Source of the DNA: Hibiscus mutabilis
Lineage: Eukaryota > Streptophyta > Magnoliopsida > Malvales > Malvaceae
Direction: 5' to 3'
NCBI GenBank assembly: GCA_019671005.1
Contig: CM033715.1
Span: 6,882,001 to 6,946,000, forward strand
Length of the DNA: 64,000 bases
Shown: in pieces, positions 37,431 to 47,872 of the stretch
How the letters are laid out: each line of letters begins with the position of its first letter
How positions within the stretch are numbered: the first letter of the stretch is position 1
Program-made: the position numbers and the translations under genes
The notes under the pieces: model-generated
What the model saw: the letters and a program-made list of their open reading frames with translations, nothing else
Database searches by the model: none
What the model was told of the DNA's origin: nothing

Positions 37431-37649
37431 CCAACCGACTAGGAGTATTCATTCGACTAATTTGGTCAATGGTCGAACCGTATTAAGCAAAACTGAATTA
37501 ATTAAAATTTTCTTGCTGTTAATTGAATCGAAATTTGTTTAAAAGTTATTAATTGAATCGAACAAAGTTCGGTTAATATTCGATTTTTAGATTAATCAAA
37601 TTTTGTTATAGTTTTAGAGTTTTTGTTTTATTTTTGCTAATACAGAACA

Positions 37650-38135
37650 ATACCATTAAGGACTAACTTGCAGCACTTTGCTGGCACTCTTCATGAACCA
37701 AATCCAGAATCTTCCCAGGTGGCTCGGCGAAACGTAAACTCTTCAGGTGATGTCCTCGTGTGAAAGACGTCAGGCAATCTGCTACTGCATTTTGAGTTCT
37801 CCGAATATGCTTCAATGAGACCTCCCAATCTCGCTTTAAGAGCTCCTACATGACCACGATTAAAGCATTTCCTTGCTGTCTTGAATCAGTATTCTGCAAT
37901 GCACATACCGTCTCAAGACTATTAGATTTCATTTCGATTTGTCTATGGCCGAGTCTTCATGTGTGTTGTAAGCCATCTAAAATCGCCCATAGCTCCGCAT
38001 TTAACACAGAGCATTTTCCTACTCCGCGTGAAAATCCAAAAAGCCATTCACCACGCGATGATCTGATAACTCCTCTCACACCGGCATGGCCATCAGTATT
38101 GTCCACTGCACCATCAGAATTAAAAGTTAGAAACT
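37650..38135 (-). pseudogene. retroelement RNase H (RVT_3-type) fragment
   Basis: On the minus strand the frame starts TFNSDGAVDNTDGHAGVRGV, followed by IRSSRGEWLFGFSR and LNAELWAILDGLQ. These are the DG-A, G-GGVIR-like and AELWAI hallmarks of the plant RNase H-like domain found at the C-terminus of LINE polyproteins. Family words then continue across stops and frame changes (ETVCALQNTDS, ADCLTSFTRG). No reverse transcriptase remains. A decayed fragment. Confidence 0.7.
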
Positions 38136-38483
38136 AGTTGAGTTTAAGTTAGCAACTAGTTTAAAATTTGAGTACATTTACATTTTTTTTGACACATTGC
38201 TTGGAACATAAAAAAACAAGAAAGATAACGATAAATCTAAAAATAAAATATTAGCGTCGTACCAATCAGATCAAATATTTTCTCTTTGCACCAAAGAAAA
38301 TCTCAACGGTCTATTGTAGGAAGAATTATTGGGGAGTTGTCAAAACACGAACTAGATGAAATCCCCAAAATTGACGGCAATCGTCTTTCACGCATATTCC
38401 CAAGAACGACGATTCACTATAAATTACATCGGCAAACAACCCAAAAGGGGATCAAACTCTACGTGACCACTGACAACAAAAAC

Positions 38484-41265
38484 TATAACGACCCGAAATT
38501 CGAGTTAGTTACTCGAATCTTGGATTCGGGTTTGTGTATTTTAATATTAAGGATTAATTTAAAGAAATTGTGTTTAAGGGAGAATAATGATGAAAATTTA
38601 AAAAATGAAGTTCATAAGTCTAAGGTGAAAACAATAGAAGGGTTGAACTTTTTAATGAAAAAATTACCCAAAATAATTAAAGAAACTTTTATAAGCAAGT
38701 GTTTTGGGCCATTGAATTTTGATGGATATTGCGTCTTTAGAATAGACTATTGGATTCAATTAATATGTGTAAATTTTTAGATTTATTTTAAATAAAAAAA
38801 TGGGTTTATATTTACGTGGATAAAAGGAAGAAAAGAGGAGAGAGCTTTAGTCATTTTTTTCCTCCATTTTCAACGTGAGTTAGAAGAAATAAGAGCTAAG
38901 ATCTTTTTTTTTAATTTTATTTTCCATCCATTTTAGTTGGATTTTGATTTCATGTGTGAAATACAAAGTTGTTTATTTCTCCATTCTTTATAAGATGAGT
39001 ATAATATTGAAGGTTTTTAGTTTAGTTATGGAAAACCCCAAATTCCATAGAAACCCTAGAGTGAGAAAGTTTGGGTTTAGTTAGAGAAATATAAATTGAG
39101 GGTAAATGGTGAAAGGAAATACGTTTTTGAGTTTGATTTTGGATTAAACTCTCAAATGATCTATAGAGATTTTTTTAAAAGAGCTAATTGTGAGTTTTAA
39201 GATGATTGGTTTGATTTTAAAAAGGGTTCAAGTTTAGTATGTGTAATCAAATTATTCAGTTACCTTTATTAAATATTTGGGAGGACTTTAATACATTATT
39301 GCACTCGATTGATTTGTGCAAGAGACTTGGAGTGGCTTCGCATTCAATAAATGAAGATAAAAAGTTAGAGGAAACTTATCTAAAGTGACATTTCGAGATT
39401 TTTGCTTTGAACTCATATTTGCTTCATAAGTATCATAAATGTGATTGCTTTGCGTGTTAGTATCCGCAATATAGGTAGACAATGAATATGCATGTTTAGG
39501 ACCGATAGTATGAGGCTGGTTATTTATGAAATGCATGATGATTGTTTGACTGATTGTAATAATTGTGATGGCTTGTATGCTTGTTCAATTAGATTGATAA
39601 ATTGATTGTTTGAATGCTTGAGTCCTTGAGTTTTAATCCAGTAAGGAAAGATATGATAATGAGAAATCTAAATAATAAGGTCATAATTAATAAAAAAGAT
39701 TGATTCTTGATCCAATACTTCCAAAATAATGGAAATATCCATAAAAGTGGGCTTATTCTCTGATTTGATTCAATAAGTCAGATTCTTCATGTCAAAAACC
39801 AGTTTCGCATCAATTACAAGGCGTGGTCACGCCATATCGAAGACGAGCTTTTGCCCTGTTCTATTTTCTTTCAAACGACTTCATTTTTATATGGGAAGCT
39901 AAAAACATGCTTTTGAGCTGATTTTCACCATTTCATCCATATTTCACCTCCTAAATCAAAACAAACATAATTTCCCCAATTAAGTAGATATTATGACTAG
40001 AATAAGGAGGGTTTAATCACACCAAAGTGTATAATTATAACCTATCAGTATGCAGCTATGGAAAATCTTAATTTGGTGTTAATAAGGTTTAAAAATGGTA
40101 GGAAACCACTTAAACTACCTTCCATAAATTGTAGGTTTAATTTGGGATCTTGCCTTTGGGTTTTGGGTGACTTGTTTGTAATAGCAACCACATGGGTCCT
40201 TGGTGGATCATGTGCTGTTATGTGCCAAGTAAGGACACTTGTGTGGTTGGGTTTTCTTGATGATGGGTTTCAGATACCTAGTGTAAGAAAGAGTGTGTTG
40301 CAACACCATGGTTAAATATTTCTTTATGTATGAACTCGATGCTTAGTGGGACCAGGACTCATTCGAAGATACTTGAAGAAAGATTCCAAGTATGGGTGTA
40401 TGTATCCCGACGCTTAGTGGTATCGGGCCTCACCCCAAAGAGTGTATGTATCTTGATGCTTAGTGAAATCGGGCTTCACTCAGAGTGTATGTATTCCGAT
40501 GCTTAGTGGTCGCGGGTCGGACTCCTATATTATAGTATGATACTTACACGTTCGGTGAGAGATTCTAAGCACAAGTGTACGATCCCGATGCTTAGTGGAC
40601 GCGGGCGTCACTCATATATTGTGGTACAATGCTTGTATGCTATATGATTAAGCGGTTAGAGGTAGCGCCATATGTATTTGATGTTATATTGCCATGTTAT
40701 GAGTATGGTTGGGCCTTGTGTGCCACATATGATGATTGCTATGATGAGAGGATGTGTTTAGCGACTACTGGTAGAGCCACGTGTTTATTTATCTCTCATT
40801 ATTGCTCGTACTAGCTTGCATGCTTATGTTTATGATTAGCATGAAGTATAGCAGAGTAGATGTGTACAACTGAGCTTTGTAAGCTCAATGCTCAGAATTG
40901 TTGTTTTCGTGCATAGGTTGATCATCAGATCGTAGGATCGAAGAGCACTATTAGTACATGATTCCAGCACGTGAAGGCTTTCAGAGTGCGGTACTTGTGT
41001 TTAGTGGATTGTATTTTCATAGGACCTTACGTGGTCGAGTTTTTATTTCTTATTTCACAAATTATATTTATCAATTCGAATGTTTAAATATTTTAACTAA
41101 AATAGAGCTCATTTGTAACGTTTTAATCATTTATGTATATTTTAATCGTATGCTTTAAATGTTTTCATTAAGTATTTTTATTTGGGCTAAACCGGCTTGA
41201 GAAATTTTATGGATTTTGGTTTGGGCTTGAGGCCTAAATGTGACATCCGGGTCGAGAGTGTTACA
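38484..41265 (+). mobile_element. solo-LTR-like element, 2782 bp, AAAAC duplication
   Basis: Flanked by AAAAC at 38479-38483 and 41266-41270. The left end reads TATAACGACCCG (a TG start would need one change) and the right end GAGAGTGTTACA. Inner landmarks include four degenerate copies of 'cccgatgcttagtggwmgcggg' at 40330-40610, and the stretch 'gctttgtaagctcaatgctcag' with 'gtgcataggttgatcatcagatcg' near 40880-40930. No primer site, polypurine tract or polymerase frame was found inside. A solo LTR left after recombination is the best reading; a large non-autonomous element is the alternative. Confidence 0.65.
40340..40615 (+). repeat. degenerate tandem repeat inside the LTR
   Basis: The phrase 'gatgcttagtgg..cgggc.tcactc' recurs about five times (near 40340, 40418, 40455, 40498 and 40588), with spacing from about 40 to 90 bases. 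Confidence 0.6.
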
Positions 41266-41810
41266 AAAACGAATCAGAAATAAGCGTTGTGAGGGACACC
41301 GTACAAACACCAAAAACCTACAAAGTAACCATAGAAACGTGCTATAAGGCAGAGACGTGTCATAAAGATAGAGAAAACGTGTCATAGAGACAAAGGAAAG
41401 TGCAACAATTTATGCGAAGAAAGAAATAAAACAAATAAAAAGAAAAGAAAAATAAATCACCGGCGGTCGACAACCAACACCAAAACTGGTGTTACTGCCG
41501 AGAGAATTTTTGAGTACATTTACATTTAAGTTAGAAACTAGTTGAGTTTTGAAATTTTAAGTGATCTAGGAAAATTAGTTGGGTCTCTATCATTTTAATA
41601 GGTCTAGGCTTGAAATATATACGCAATATATATATAATTAATAAACATTTATTATTTTTGATTAATTCAATTAGTTAATTGGTTTCAAACTAAAATAAAC
41701 GTTAACCGATTGAACATTTATTTAACCGACTGATTAATTGAAACAAATTTTAGTTCAGTCAATTAATAATTTTAATCGAACAGTGAACACCTACTACTAG
41801 TACAATAGTA

Positions 41811-42047
41811 CTAACTACTATACATAAGGATAAAAATTATCTATCCCTTTTCAGTGCCCTTTCTATATCCAACACTAAAAAATTAAATTCTAAGTCATAA
41901 TATAAATTCTAAAACCTAGATTCTAAACCCTAACAAATACACCATACCGCTAATTCCATATACTCTAAACCTAGCTTTATAGTGTGGGGGCATACATAGG
42001 GGCATCAGAAAGGGTAAATGATTTCTTCTTTTTTTGACAAATCGTAT
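41811..42047. repeat. small MITE-like repeat
   Basis: 'ccctttctatatccaacactaaaaaattaaattctaa' at the left and 'gtgtgggggcatacataggggcatcagaaagggt' at the right. The ends CCCTTTCT/AGAAAGGG are inverted. Related in composition to 21064-21300. Confidence 0.45.
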
Positions 42048-42195
42048 ATTTAATCCTACCTAGAAGGGAGAAGGGGGCCTATAAGAGAATGAAGAGAGTG
42101 TTCCTAGTAGGCTTAGAACCCATAACCTAAAGAGATATGAGGGAATAAAGATGAACAATTTGGCCAAACAATCATATGTGCTTGCACAAAATGGT
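42048..42195 (-). mobile_element. tRNA-derived SINE-like element, copy 2
   Basis: On the minus strand: 'gcacatatgattgtttggccaaattgttcatc' (A-box region) and, about 45 bases on, 'tatgggttctaagcctactagga' (B-box region). Parallel to 28546-28740 in order and spacing. Confidence 0.5.
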
Positions 42196-42244
42196 AGAAG
42201 ATTTGTATTCCTGTTCATCGAGAGACATATATTATTATTATTAT

Positions 42245-42377
42245 TAAGGATATCATTATTGTTATTAATATTTTCTAAAGATAACCAGGAGAATTAATTG
42301 TGCCATAACTCAAAATTTAATTACCAATATTCCAAAACACACTGTAAAAACCCAACAACTTCATAGTGCAACATACC
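42245..42377 (+). promoter_or_regulatory. S-protein promoter block P1
   Basis: The block 'ttttctaaagataaccaggagaattaattgtgccataactc' continuing to 'attccaaaacacactgtaaaaaccc' precedes the first S-protein copy by about 25 bases. In this copy the TATA position reads CTGTAAAAA, a change from CTATAAA in other copies, in keeping with the gene being dead. Confidence 0.65.
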
Positions 42378-42764
42378 ATGGCTGGCCTCAAAAAGATGAT
42401 CGCGTTCCCAATCCTGGTAGCAGCATTCTCCTTGTTGTTGTATCCATCGACAACCGCAGTGATCAATGAAGACGTGATGTTCATCAATTACCACATCCAC
42501 ATAGCGACCAACCTGCCTAACGATTTGTCGTCGGGTTCTCCGTCGTTGAACCTCCACTGCAAGTCTGCCGATAAGGATATAGGCTGGAAGTCGATGCTCC
42601 CATGCGATGACTATACATTCGATACGAAAATAAACGTATTCAGGACGACGTTTTTCTTTTGCTACGCGCAATGAGTTGAAGGGAAGCATCAGTATTTCAA
42701 TGCATTCGACGCCAAAAGAGACGAGCGCCGGTGCCGGACGCATCATAACGCCTATCCATGGTAG
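42378..42764 (+). pseudogene. S-protein homologue, copy 1 (broken)
   Basis: Plant self-incompatibility S1 family: small secreted proteins with a signal peptide and conserved cysteines. The frame from the ATG at 42378 has a clear signal peptide (MAGLKKMIAFPILVAAFSLL), then INEDVMFINYHIHIA, LHCKSADKDIG and FFFCYAQ. It stops at TGA 42672-42674 where copies 2 and 3 have Trp (TGG). The family sequence goes on in the same frame after this stop but lacks 22 codons (66 bases) between HHN and the final AYPW. Both halves of that gap end in AAC in copy 3, a short-homology junction. The stop alone gives a 98-residue truncated protein, against 148-150 for its neighbours. Confidence 0.9.
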
Positions 42765-43650
42765 ATCCATTGAAACCGATGATGTTCATAATTACCTTCT
42801 CTGTGATAATAATCGAATTCGAATCCCAGTTTTTTCTATGCATGGTCTTTGGTATAAATGGAGAACTTAAAAAGAATTTCAGCTATTTCATAAATCAAAA
42901 TATATTGAATGTTTAAGTATATTTGATATTATATCTTCGTTATGTTATACCAACAGGCCAGTCCCTAAAGGTAGATTATAAGGGCGACAGCCTATGGCCC
43001 ACTCATAAGGGCCCACGACTCATATTTTTTTAATATTTATTATTAGTGTTTAAATTTTTTTAATACTCGTTATTAAAGGTCTACTATTAAAATTTATTTA
43101 TTTTTCAATAGTTGTTATTATGGGTCCATTTTCTAATACTTATTATCGGAGACTCAATTTTTTTCAATATTTGTTATTAGACATACTCTTAAAATTTATT
43201 TTTTAAATATTTTTTTATTATAAGTCCAATTTTTTTGTAATACTTGTTATTACGGGCTTAATTTTTTTCTAATACTTGTTATTAGAGATTTATTCTTAAA
43301 ATGTAATTTTTTCAAATTTTGTTATTAGAGGTCTATTTTTTTAATTCTTGTTATTAGAGTCCAAATTTTTTCTAATATTTGTTATTAGGCACATACTATT
43401 AAAATTTAATATTTTTCAAATATTTGTGATTAAAGCACCGTTTTTTTCTTCTAATACTTATTATTACGAGCGTTTTTTTTCTTCTAATACTTATTATTAC
43501 GAGCCTACTCTTAAAATTTATTTTTCTCAATACGTATTATTAGAGGCCTAATTTTTAATTTCTCCCTTAGGCGATCAAAATCTCAAGAACACCCTTTATA
43601 CTAATAATACTAATTGAATTAAACTCAATCGGCCCTTTTGAGTTGGATTT
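42765..43650 (+). repeat. 3' flank and degenerate TTATTAG tandem repeat
   Basis: 42955-43020 has 'cagtccctaaaggtagattataagggcgaca'. From 43025 to 43560 a unit of about 60 bases built on 'aatacttgttattagaggtctactattaaaattta' is repeated about nine times with much divergence. The frame at 43348-43551 is a by-product. Confidence 0.7.
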
Positions 43651-43990
43651 TAAGACTTTCATAGTTCAAAAGTTCATATACTTCACTGATTCAATCTTCG
43701 CTTTTCCTTTTTCACTATTTCATTTGCAAGAAATTTATTATTTATAATTTTTTTACTCTTTAATATTTTTATATAATTTTCAAGTCTTTCAATAATTTTG
43801 TTACATAAACATATATTTTATTAAAAAAGTTTGCGTTCAATATTTAATTTTTAAGTTACTTTTTAACTATTTTTAACCCATTGAAAAAAGGAAAATAAGA
43901 AAAATAATAATATATGAACAATTTAATTATTTATAGTTAAATTTTAATTAAATATAATAATATTCAATTTAGCTTGTTCTTTTTTAATTT
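43651..43990 (+). repeat. duplicated S-protein 3' flank, copy a
   Basis: 'ggattttaagactttcatagttcaaaag' ... 'tttcaataattttgttacataaac' ... 'aagaaaaataataatatatgaacaattta' matches 48340-48655 downstream of copy 3 nearly word for word. The duplicated unit therefore included the gene and at least 1.2 kb of its 3' flank. Confidence 0.8.
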
Positions 43991-45180
43991 TACTCTTTTG
44001 CTTATCTTTAATTTTGTATCTGTTTTTGAAGAAATTATATCATGGGTTATTCTCACTTATCTATGGTCTTAACTAATAAAAACCTTCTACTTCATTGATT
44101 TTTTCAATGTCAATCTTATTACCAGGTGAAGCTTCGCTCATATTTATTGTAAATTAAATTTAAAAATATTTTTTATCAAGTAAAAATTCATTTTATAAAA
44201 AGATGACATTGAAAAAAAGTTAATGAAATTAATGATTTTATTAGTTGAGACTTTATATAACGTGATGAAAAGGGCCATAATATAATTCCTCGCCTTTTTA
44301 ATTATTTTAGAAATTCTTGAATGCTAACCCATTATTTATAATTTCAGATTATCTCCATATTATCAAAGAGGGCCACATGATCCACCCGATGAAATACTAT
44401 GAGAATTAATTGTTATTATTATATTATTAAGGATATCATTATTGTTATTAATATTTTTCTAAAGATGATTTGTTTTTAGTATCATAAATTATGGTGAACT
44501 AGAAATGGGGAAAAAAGAACGTGTAAAAGGGAACTTGAGCCCTTAGTTTCATGTTCATTGGTTTTGAAAACTCTTGTAGTTCAAAGTCCATATAATTCAG
44601 TCTTCCCCTGATCTTTATACACCGGAGAAGTTTACTCATTTTCAACAGACGAAAATGCTCATAACCATGTCAGCTCCATCATTGCAATCAACTGTAATTT
44701 ACATAAAATTATATTTTGATACACATTTTGTGTAATTTATTTTTATAAAATTATTTTTTAAAATTTAAAACTTAAAATTATATCACAACATTATAAACGT
44801 TAAGTGTTTGGCTCTAAATTTTAAAATTTAAAACAATACAACTTAAACCTTAAATTTTAAATTTTACTTTAAAATATTAATTCGTAAATTTAAAAAGTAT
44901 GTGTAAACTAATTTTTTTTATATTGGGTTAACACGTGTAAACTAAAAGACAGGCTGTATATTACCATTTTTCCCTTTACCAATAGCATCTATCTTATCTA
45001 GACTACAAGTCTACAAGTTAATTGTTAAATATGAATATCTATCTGTCCCCCATTCCGTTCAAGGATGTGGGCTTTTGGGGCTGAAGCCCTCTTAAATTTT
45101 TTACTAAAAAATTAATAATATATTTTTAATAAATGTTTTGACAATGTGCACATACATTGAAAATAAAATAATTGAACTTA
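43991..45180. other. intergenic sequence within the S-protein cluster
   Basis: No gene. 44396-44475 contains an orphan copy of the sequence upstream of copy 1 ('gagaattaattgttattatta', 'aaggatatcattattgttattaatattt'). 44740-44940 is a small MITE-like repeat. Confidence 0.5.
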
Positions 45181-45186
45181 AATTTT

Positions 45187-45727
45187 ATATATAATATACA
45201 TATATACCTTCATATTTTTATATGAAATATATATATATATATATATTATGTAAAGTTGAGGGACTTGACTCGAGCTTTAAAATCGGTCCACTAATTATTA
45301 AAATTTTCAATTTATTTAAGTTTTCATTTTATAACTTAAATTTTATTAAAAAAAACTTTAGAGTTGAGTTAAGTCTGGTCGATTTTTTTGCATCGAGTAA
45401 AAAAATCAATTTTTTTCAAGTTGAATCGAGTTTTACTCACCTAGTTGAAATTTAAATGACTTAACCATATATAATATACATATATACCTTCATATTTTTA
45501 TATGAAATATATATATATATATATATATATTATGTAAAGTTGAGGGACTTGACTCGAGCTTTAAAACCGGTCAACTAATTATTAAAATTTTCAATTTATT
45601 TAAGTTCTCATTTTATAACTTAAATTTTATTAAAAAAAAAAATTTAGAGTTGAGTTAAGTCTGGTCGATTTTTTTGCATCGAGTAAAAAATCAATTTTTT
45701 TCAAGTTGAATCGAGTTTTACTCACCT
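45187..45727 (+). repeat. recent tandem duplication, 2 x about 258 bp
   Basis: 45187-45444 and 45468-45727 are nearly identical, from 'tataatatacatatataccttc' to 'cgagttttactcacct'. Differences are a few bases and the lengths of the AT and A runs. The frame at 45222-45455 lies in the first unit and is not supported as a gene. Confidence 0.9.
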
Positions 45728-45733
45728 CTGAAT

Positions 45734-46110
45734 ACAACACTAATACCTTTACGATAATTGAAATTCAAAGATATCATTAATATTTTCTTAAAGATAACTT
45801 TGAGAATTAATTGTGCCATAACTCCAAATTTAATTACTAAGATTCCAAAACACACTATAAATAGTTAAATACAGCACTAATACCTAAACAATAATTGAAA
45901 TTTAAAGATATTATTAATACAACACTAATACCTAAACAATAATTGAAATTCAAAGATATTATTAATAATCTTCTAAAGATAACAATGAGAATTAATTGTA
46001 CCATAACTCCAAAATTAATTACTCAGATTCCAAAACACACTATAAATAGTTAAATACACAACACTAATACCTAAAAAATAATTGAAATTTAAAGATATTA
46101 TTAATACAAC
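45734..46110 (+). promoter_or_regulatory. orphan S-protein promoter modules P2 and P3
   Basis: Two tandem units of about 186 bases. Each begins 'acaacactaatacc', then carries 'aaagataac..tgagaattaattgtrccataactcc' and 'attccaaaacacactataaatagttaaatac', and ends 'aaagatattattaat'. Perfect TATAAATA boxes lie at 45856-45863 and 46041-46048. They match the blocks upstream of the three S-protein copies but no coding sequence follows either one. The next ATG of the family is at 46284. Confidence 0.8.
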
Positions 46111-46214
46111 ACTAATACTTATTGGTCGGCAAATCGAGTTTTGCAATTCAAATATGAGGCGACCCTCTAATTCAATTTTGTAAATTTATAACGTCAGAAT
46201 TCGAAATTCCAACC

Positions 46215-46283
46215 TCTACCAATATTCCAAAACACACTATAAAAACCCACCAACCTCATAGTGCACACATGTGTCAACAGACC
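46215..46283 (+). promoter_or_regulatory. S-protein promoter block P4
   Basis: 'ctaccaatattccaaaacacactataaaaaccca' with TATAAAAA at about 46238, 45 bases before the start codon of copy 2. Only the 3' half of the full block is present here; the upstream half (gagaattaattgtgcc) is missing. Confidence 0.65.
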
Positions 46284-46730
46284 ATGAACCTCAAAATGCT
46301 CATGGCATTCCCAATCCTGGCAGCAGCGTTCTCCTTGTTGTGTCCATTGGCAGCCGCAGTGACCAATGAAGACATGATGTTCATCAATTACCACATCCAC
46401 ATAGGGAACGACCTGCCGAATGACTTGCCGGCGGGTTTTCCGTCGTTGAACCTTCACTGCAAGTCTGCCGATAGGGACATCGGCGGGAAAGCGATGCTCT
46501 CAGGCGAGGATTACAGCTTCGATACAAAAGTGAACTTATTCGCAACGACGCTTTTCTATTGCAGGGCGGAGTGGGTCAGAGGGAAGCAGCAGTATTTCAA
46601 TGCATTCGTGGCCAAAAGAGACGAGCACCGGTGCCGAAATTACCATAACTCGTGCTTGTGGTCGGTGAGGCAAGATGGGGTTTATTTCAGCGACGATAAT
46701 TTGACATGGTATAATGCCTATCCATGGTAG
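46284..46730 (+). CDS. S-protein homologue, copy 2 (secreted)
   Basis: Intronless, 148 residues from ATG 46284; an ATG five codons upstream is possible, but 46284 matches copies 1 and 3. The signal peptide MNLKMLMAFPILAAAFSLL is followed by a probable cleavage after Ala-Ala-Ala. The mature part has four cysteines: LHCKSADRD, FYCRAEW, HRCRNYHNSC and its partner. It keeps the family landmarks INYHIHI, DYSFDTKVNLFATTLFYC and SCLWSVRQDGVYFSD, ending YNAYPW. S1-type proteins are pollen-pistil self-incompatibility ligands in poppy; most plant homologues have no known role and are thought to be secreted signals. Transcription is probably from the TATA box 45 bases upstream. Confidence 0.9.
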   Translation: MNLKMLMAFPILAAAFSLLCPLAAAVTNEDMMFINYHIHIGNDLPNDLPAGFPSLNLHCKSADRDIGGKAMLSGEDYSFDTKVNLFATTLFYCRAEWVRGKQQYFNAFVAKRDEHRCRNYHNSCLWSVRQDGVYFSDDNLTWYNAYPW

Positions 46731-47300
46731 ATCCATTGAAAACGGATGGTTTTGTTTTCGTTATGATAATTGAATCCCAGTTTTTGCGGTATAAATGGAA
46801 AACTTGAAAAGAATTTGAACCATTTCATCATTTCGTGTTGGTTTTTAAGACGTTCATAGTTCAAAAAGTTCATATAATTCAGTCATTTCTTTCTCCTTTT
46901 TCGAATAAAATTTGTCTTTTTTGTTCTATATATGTCTCACTCATAATATGTCACGTATATTATCAATAAAATAAAATCAATTAATAAAAGATGAAAAATA
47001 AATCATTAATACTCGTGACATAATAAAGACACATAAAAAATGAATTTTAGTCCTCTTTATTACTATTTTCATTTACACATTTTTGTGCTCCGACACTAAA
47101 AAATCAAATCATATACTCTACACCAAATACTCTACGCCCTCGCTTTAAATTTTAAATTTAATTTTTAAATAAAAAAGATATAAATAAATGCACTGAAAAA
47201 GTAATAAATTTTTATTTGCCCGACCCACCGTGCTCTCCGTTTAGCTTCTCGCCCAACACCAAGATATAATAAGAATCTCCTCGATATCTAACCAATATAT
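46731..47300. other. spacer between S-protein copies 2 and 3
   Basis: The first 150 bases repeat the 3' flank also found after copies 1 and 3 ('gatccattgaa', 'gaatcccagttttt', 'ggtataaatggaaaacttg'). 47060-47200 contains another small MITE-like stretch. No other gene. Confidence 0.5.
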
Positions 47301-47419
47301 TATTATTTAAAGATAATTATGAGAATTAATTGTGTCATAACTCCAAATATAATTACCAAGATTCCAAACACACATAAAAAAACCAAACAACCTCGTAGTA
47401 CAACATATGTTATGACACC
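47301..47419 (+). promoter_or_regulatory. S-protein promoter block P5
   Basis: 'aaagataattatgagaattaattgtgtcataactcc' through 'accaagattccaaacacacataaaaaaacc'. The TATA position reads CATAAAAAA (about 47371). It lies directly upstream of copy 3. Confidence 0.65.
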
Positions 47420-47872
47420 ATGGCTGACCTCAAAAAGATCACGGCGTTCCCAATCCTGGCTGCAGCATTCTCCTTGTTGTTGTGCCCATCGGCAACCGCA
47501 GTGATCAACGAAGACATGATGATAATCAATTACCACATCCACATAGCGAACGACCTGCCTAACGATTTGCCACTGGGTATTCCTTCGCTGAACATCCACT
47601 GCAAGTCTGCTGATAGGGATATCGGCGAGAAGGCGATGTTATCCCGTGAGGACTACGGATTCGATACGAAAGTGAACTTATTCGCGACGACGCTTTTCTT
47701 TTGCGACGCCAAGTGGCTGGAAGGGAAGCAACAGCGTTTCGATGCATTCGAGGCTAGAAGAGACGAGCACCGTTGCCGGAAGTACCATAACTCGTGCTTG
47801 TGGTCGGTGAGGGAAGATGGGATTTATTTCAGCGACGATAATTTGACATGGTTGAACGCTTATCCATGGTAG
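47420..47872 (+). CDS. S-protein homologue, copy 3 (secreted)
   Basis: Intronless, 150 residues. Signal peptide MADLKKITAFPILAAAFSLL with a probable cut near Ala-Thr-Ala. The mature protein keeps all four family cysteines (IHCKSAD, FFCDAKW, HRCRKYHNSC) and landmarks INYHIHIAND, DYGFDTKVNLFATTLFFC, SCLWSVREDGIYFSDDN and the terminal LNAYPW. It is very close to copy 2; differences cluster in the residues after the signal peptide and around ARRDEHRC. Belongs to the plant self-incompatibility S1 family. The role is unknown here; a secreted signal is expected. Confidence 0.92.
   Translation: MADLKKITAFPILAAAFSLLLCPSATAVINEDMMIINYHIHIANDLPNDLPLGIPSLNIHCKSADRDIGEKAMLSREDYGFDTKVNLFATTLFFCDAKWLEGKQQRFDAFEARRDEHRCRKYHNSCLWSVREDGIYFSDDNLTWLNAYPW

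Larger units (their letters stand above)
37432..41810. mobile_element. nested repeat complex with inverted outer ends
   Basis: The left end reads CTAGGAGTATTCATTCGAC and the right end, on the minus strand, CTAGTAGTAGGTGTTCACTGTTCGA. Both continue into 'ttaattgaatcgaa'-like sequence, so the ends are imperfect inverted repeats. Inside lie an RNase H fragment (37650-38135), a flanking direct repeat (TTTGAGTACATTTACATT at 38167 and 41509) and the solo-LTR-like element (38484-41265). It looks like successive insertions into one another. Confidence 0.4.

Noticed and set aside
38286..38780. 164-codon open frame on the plus strand
   Set aside because: It runs across the LTR junction at 38483/38484, so the two halves come from different sequences. 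No family resemblance.
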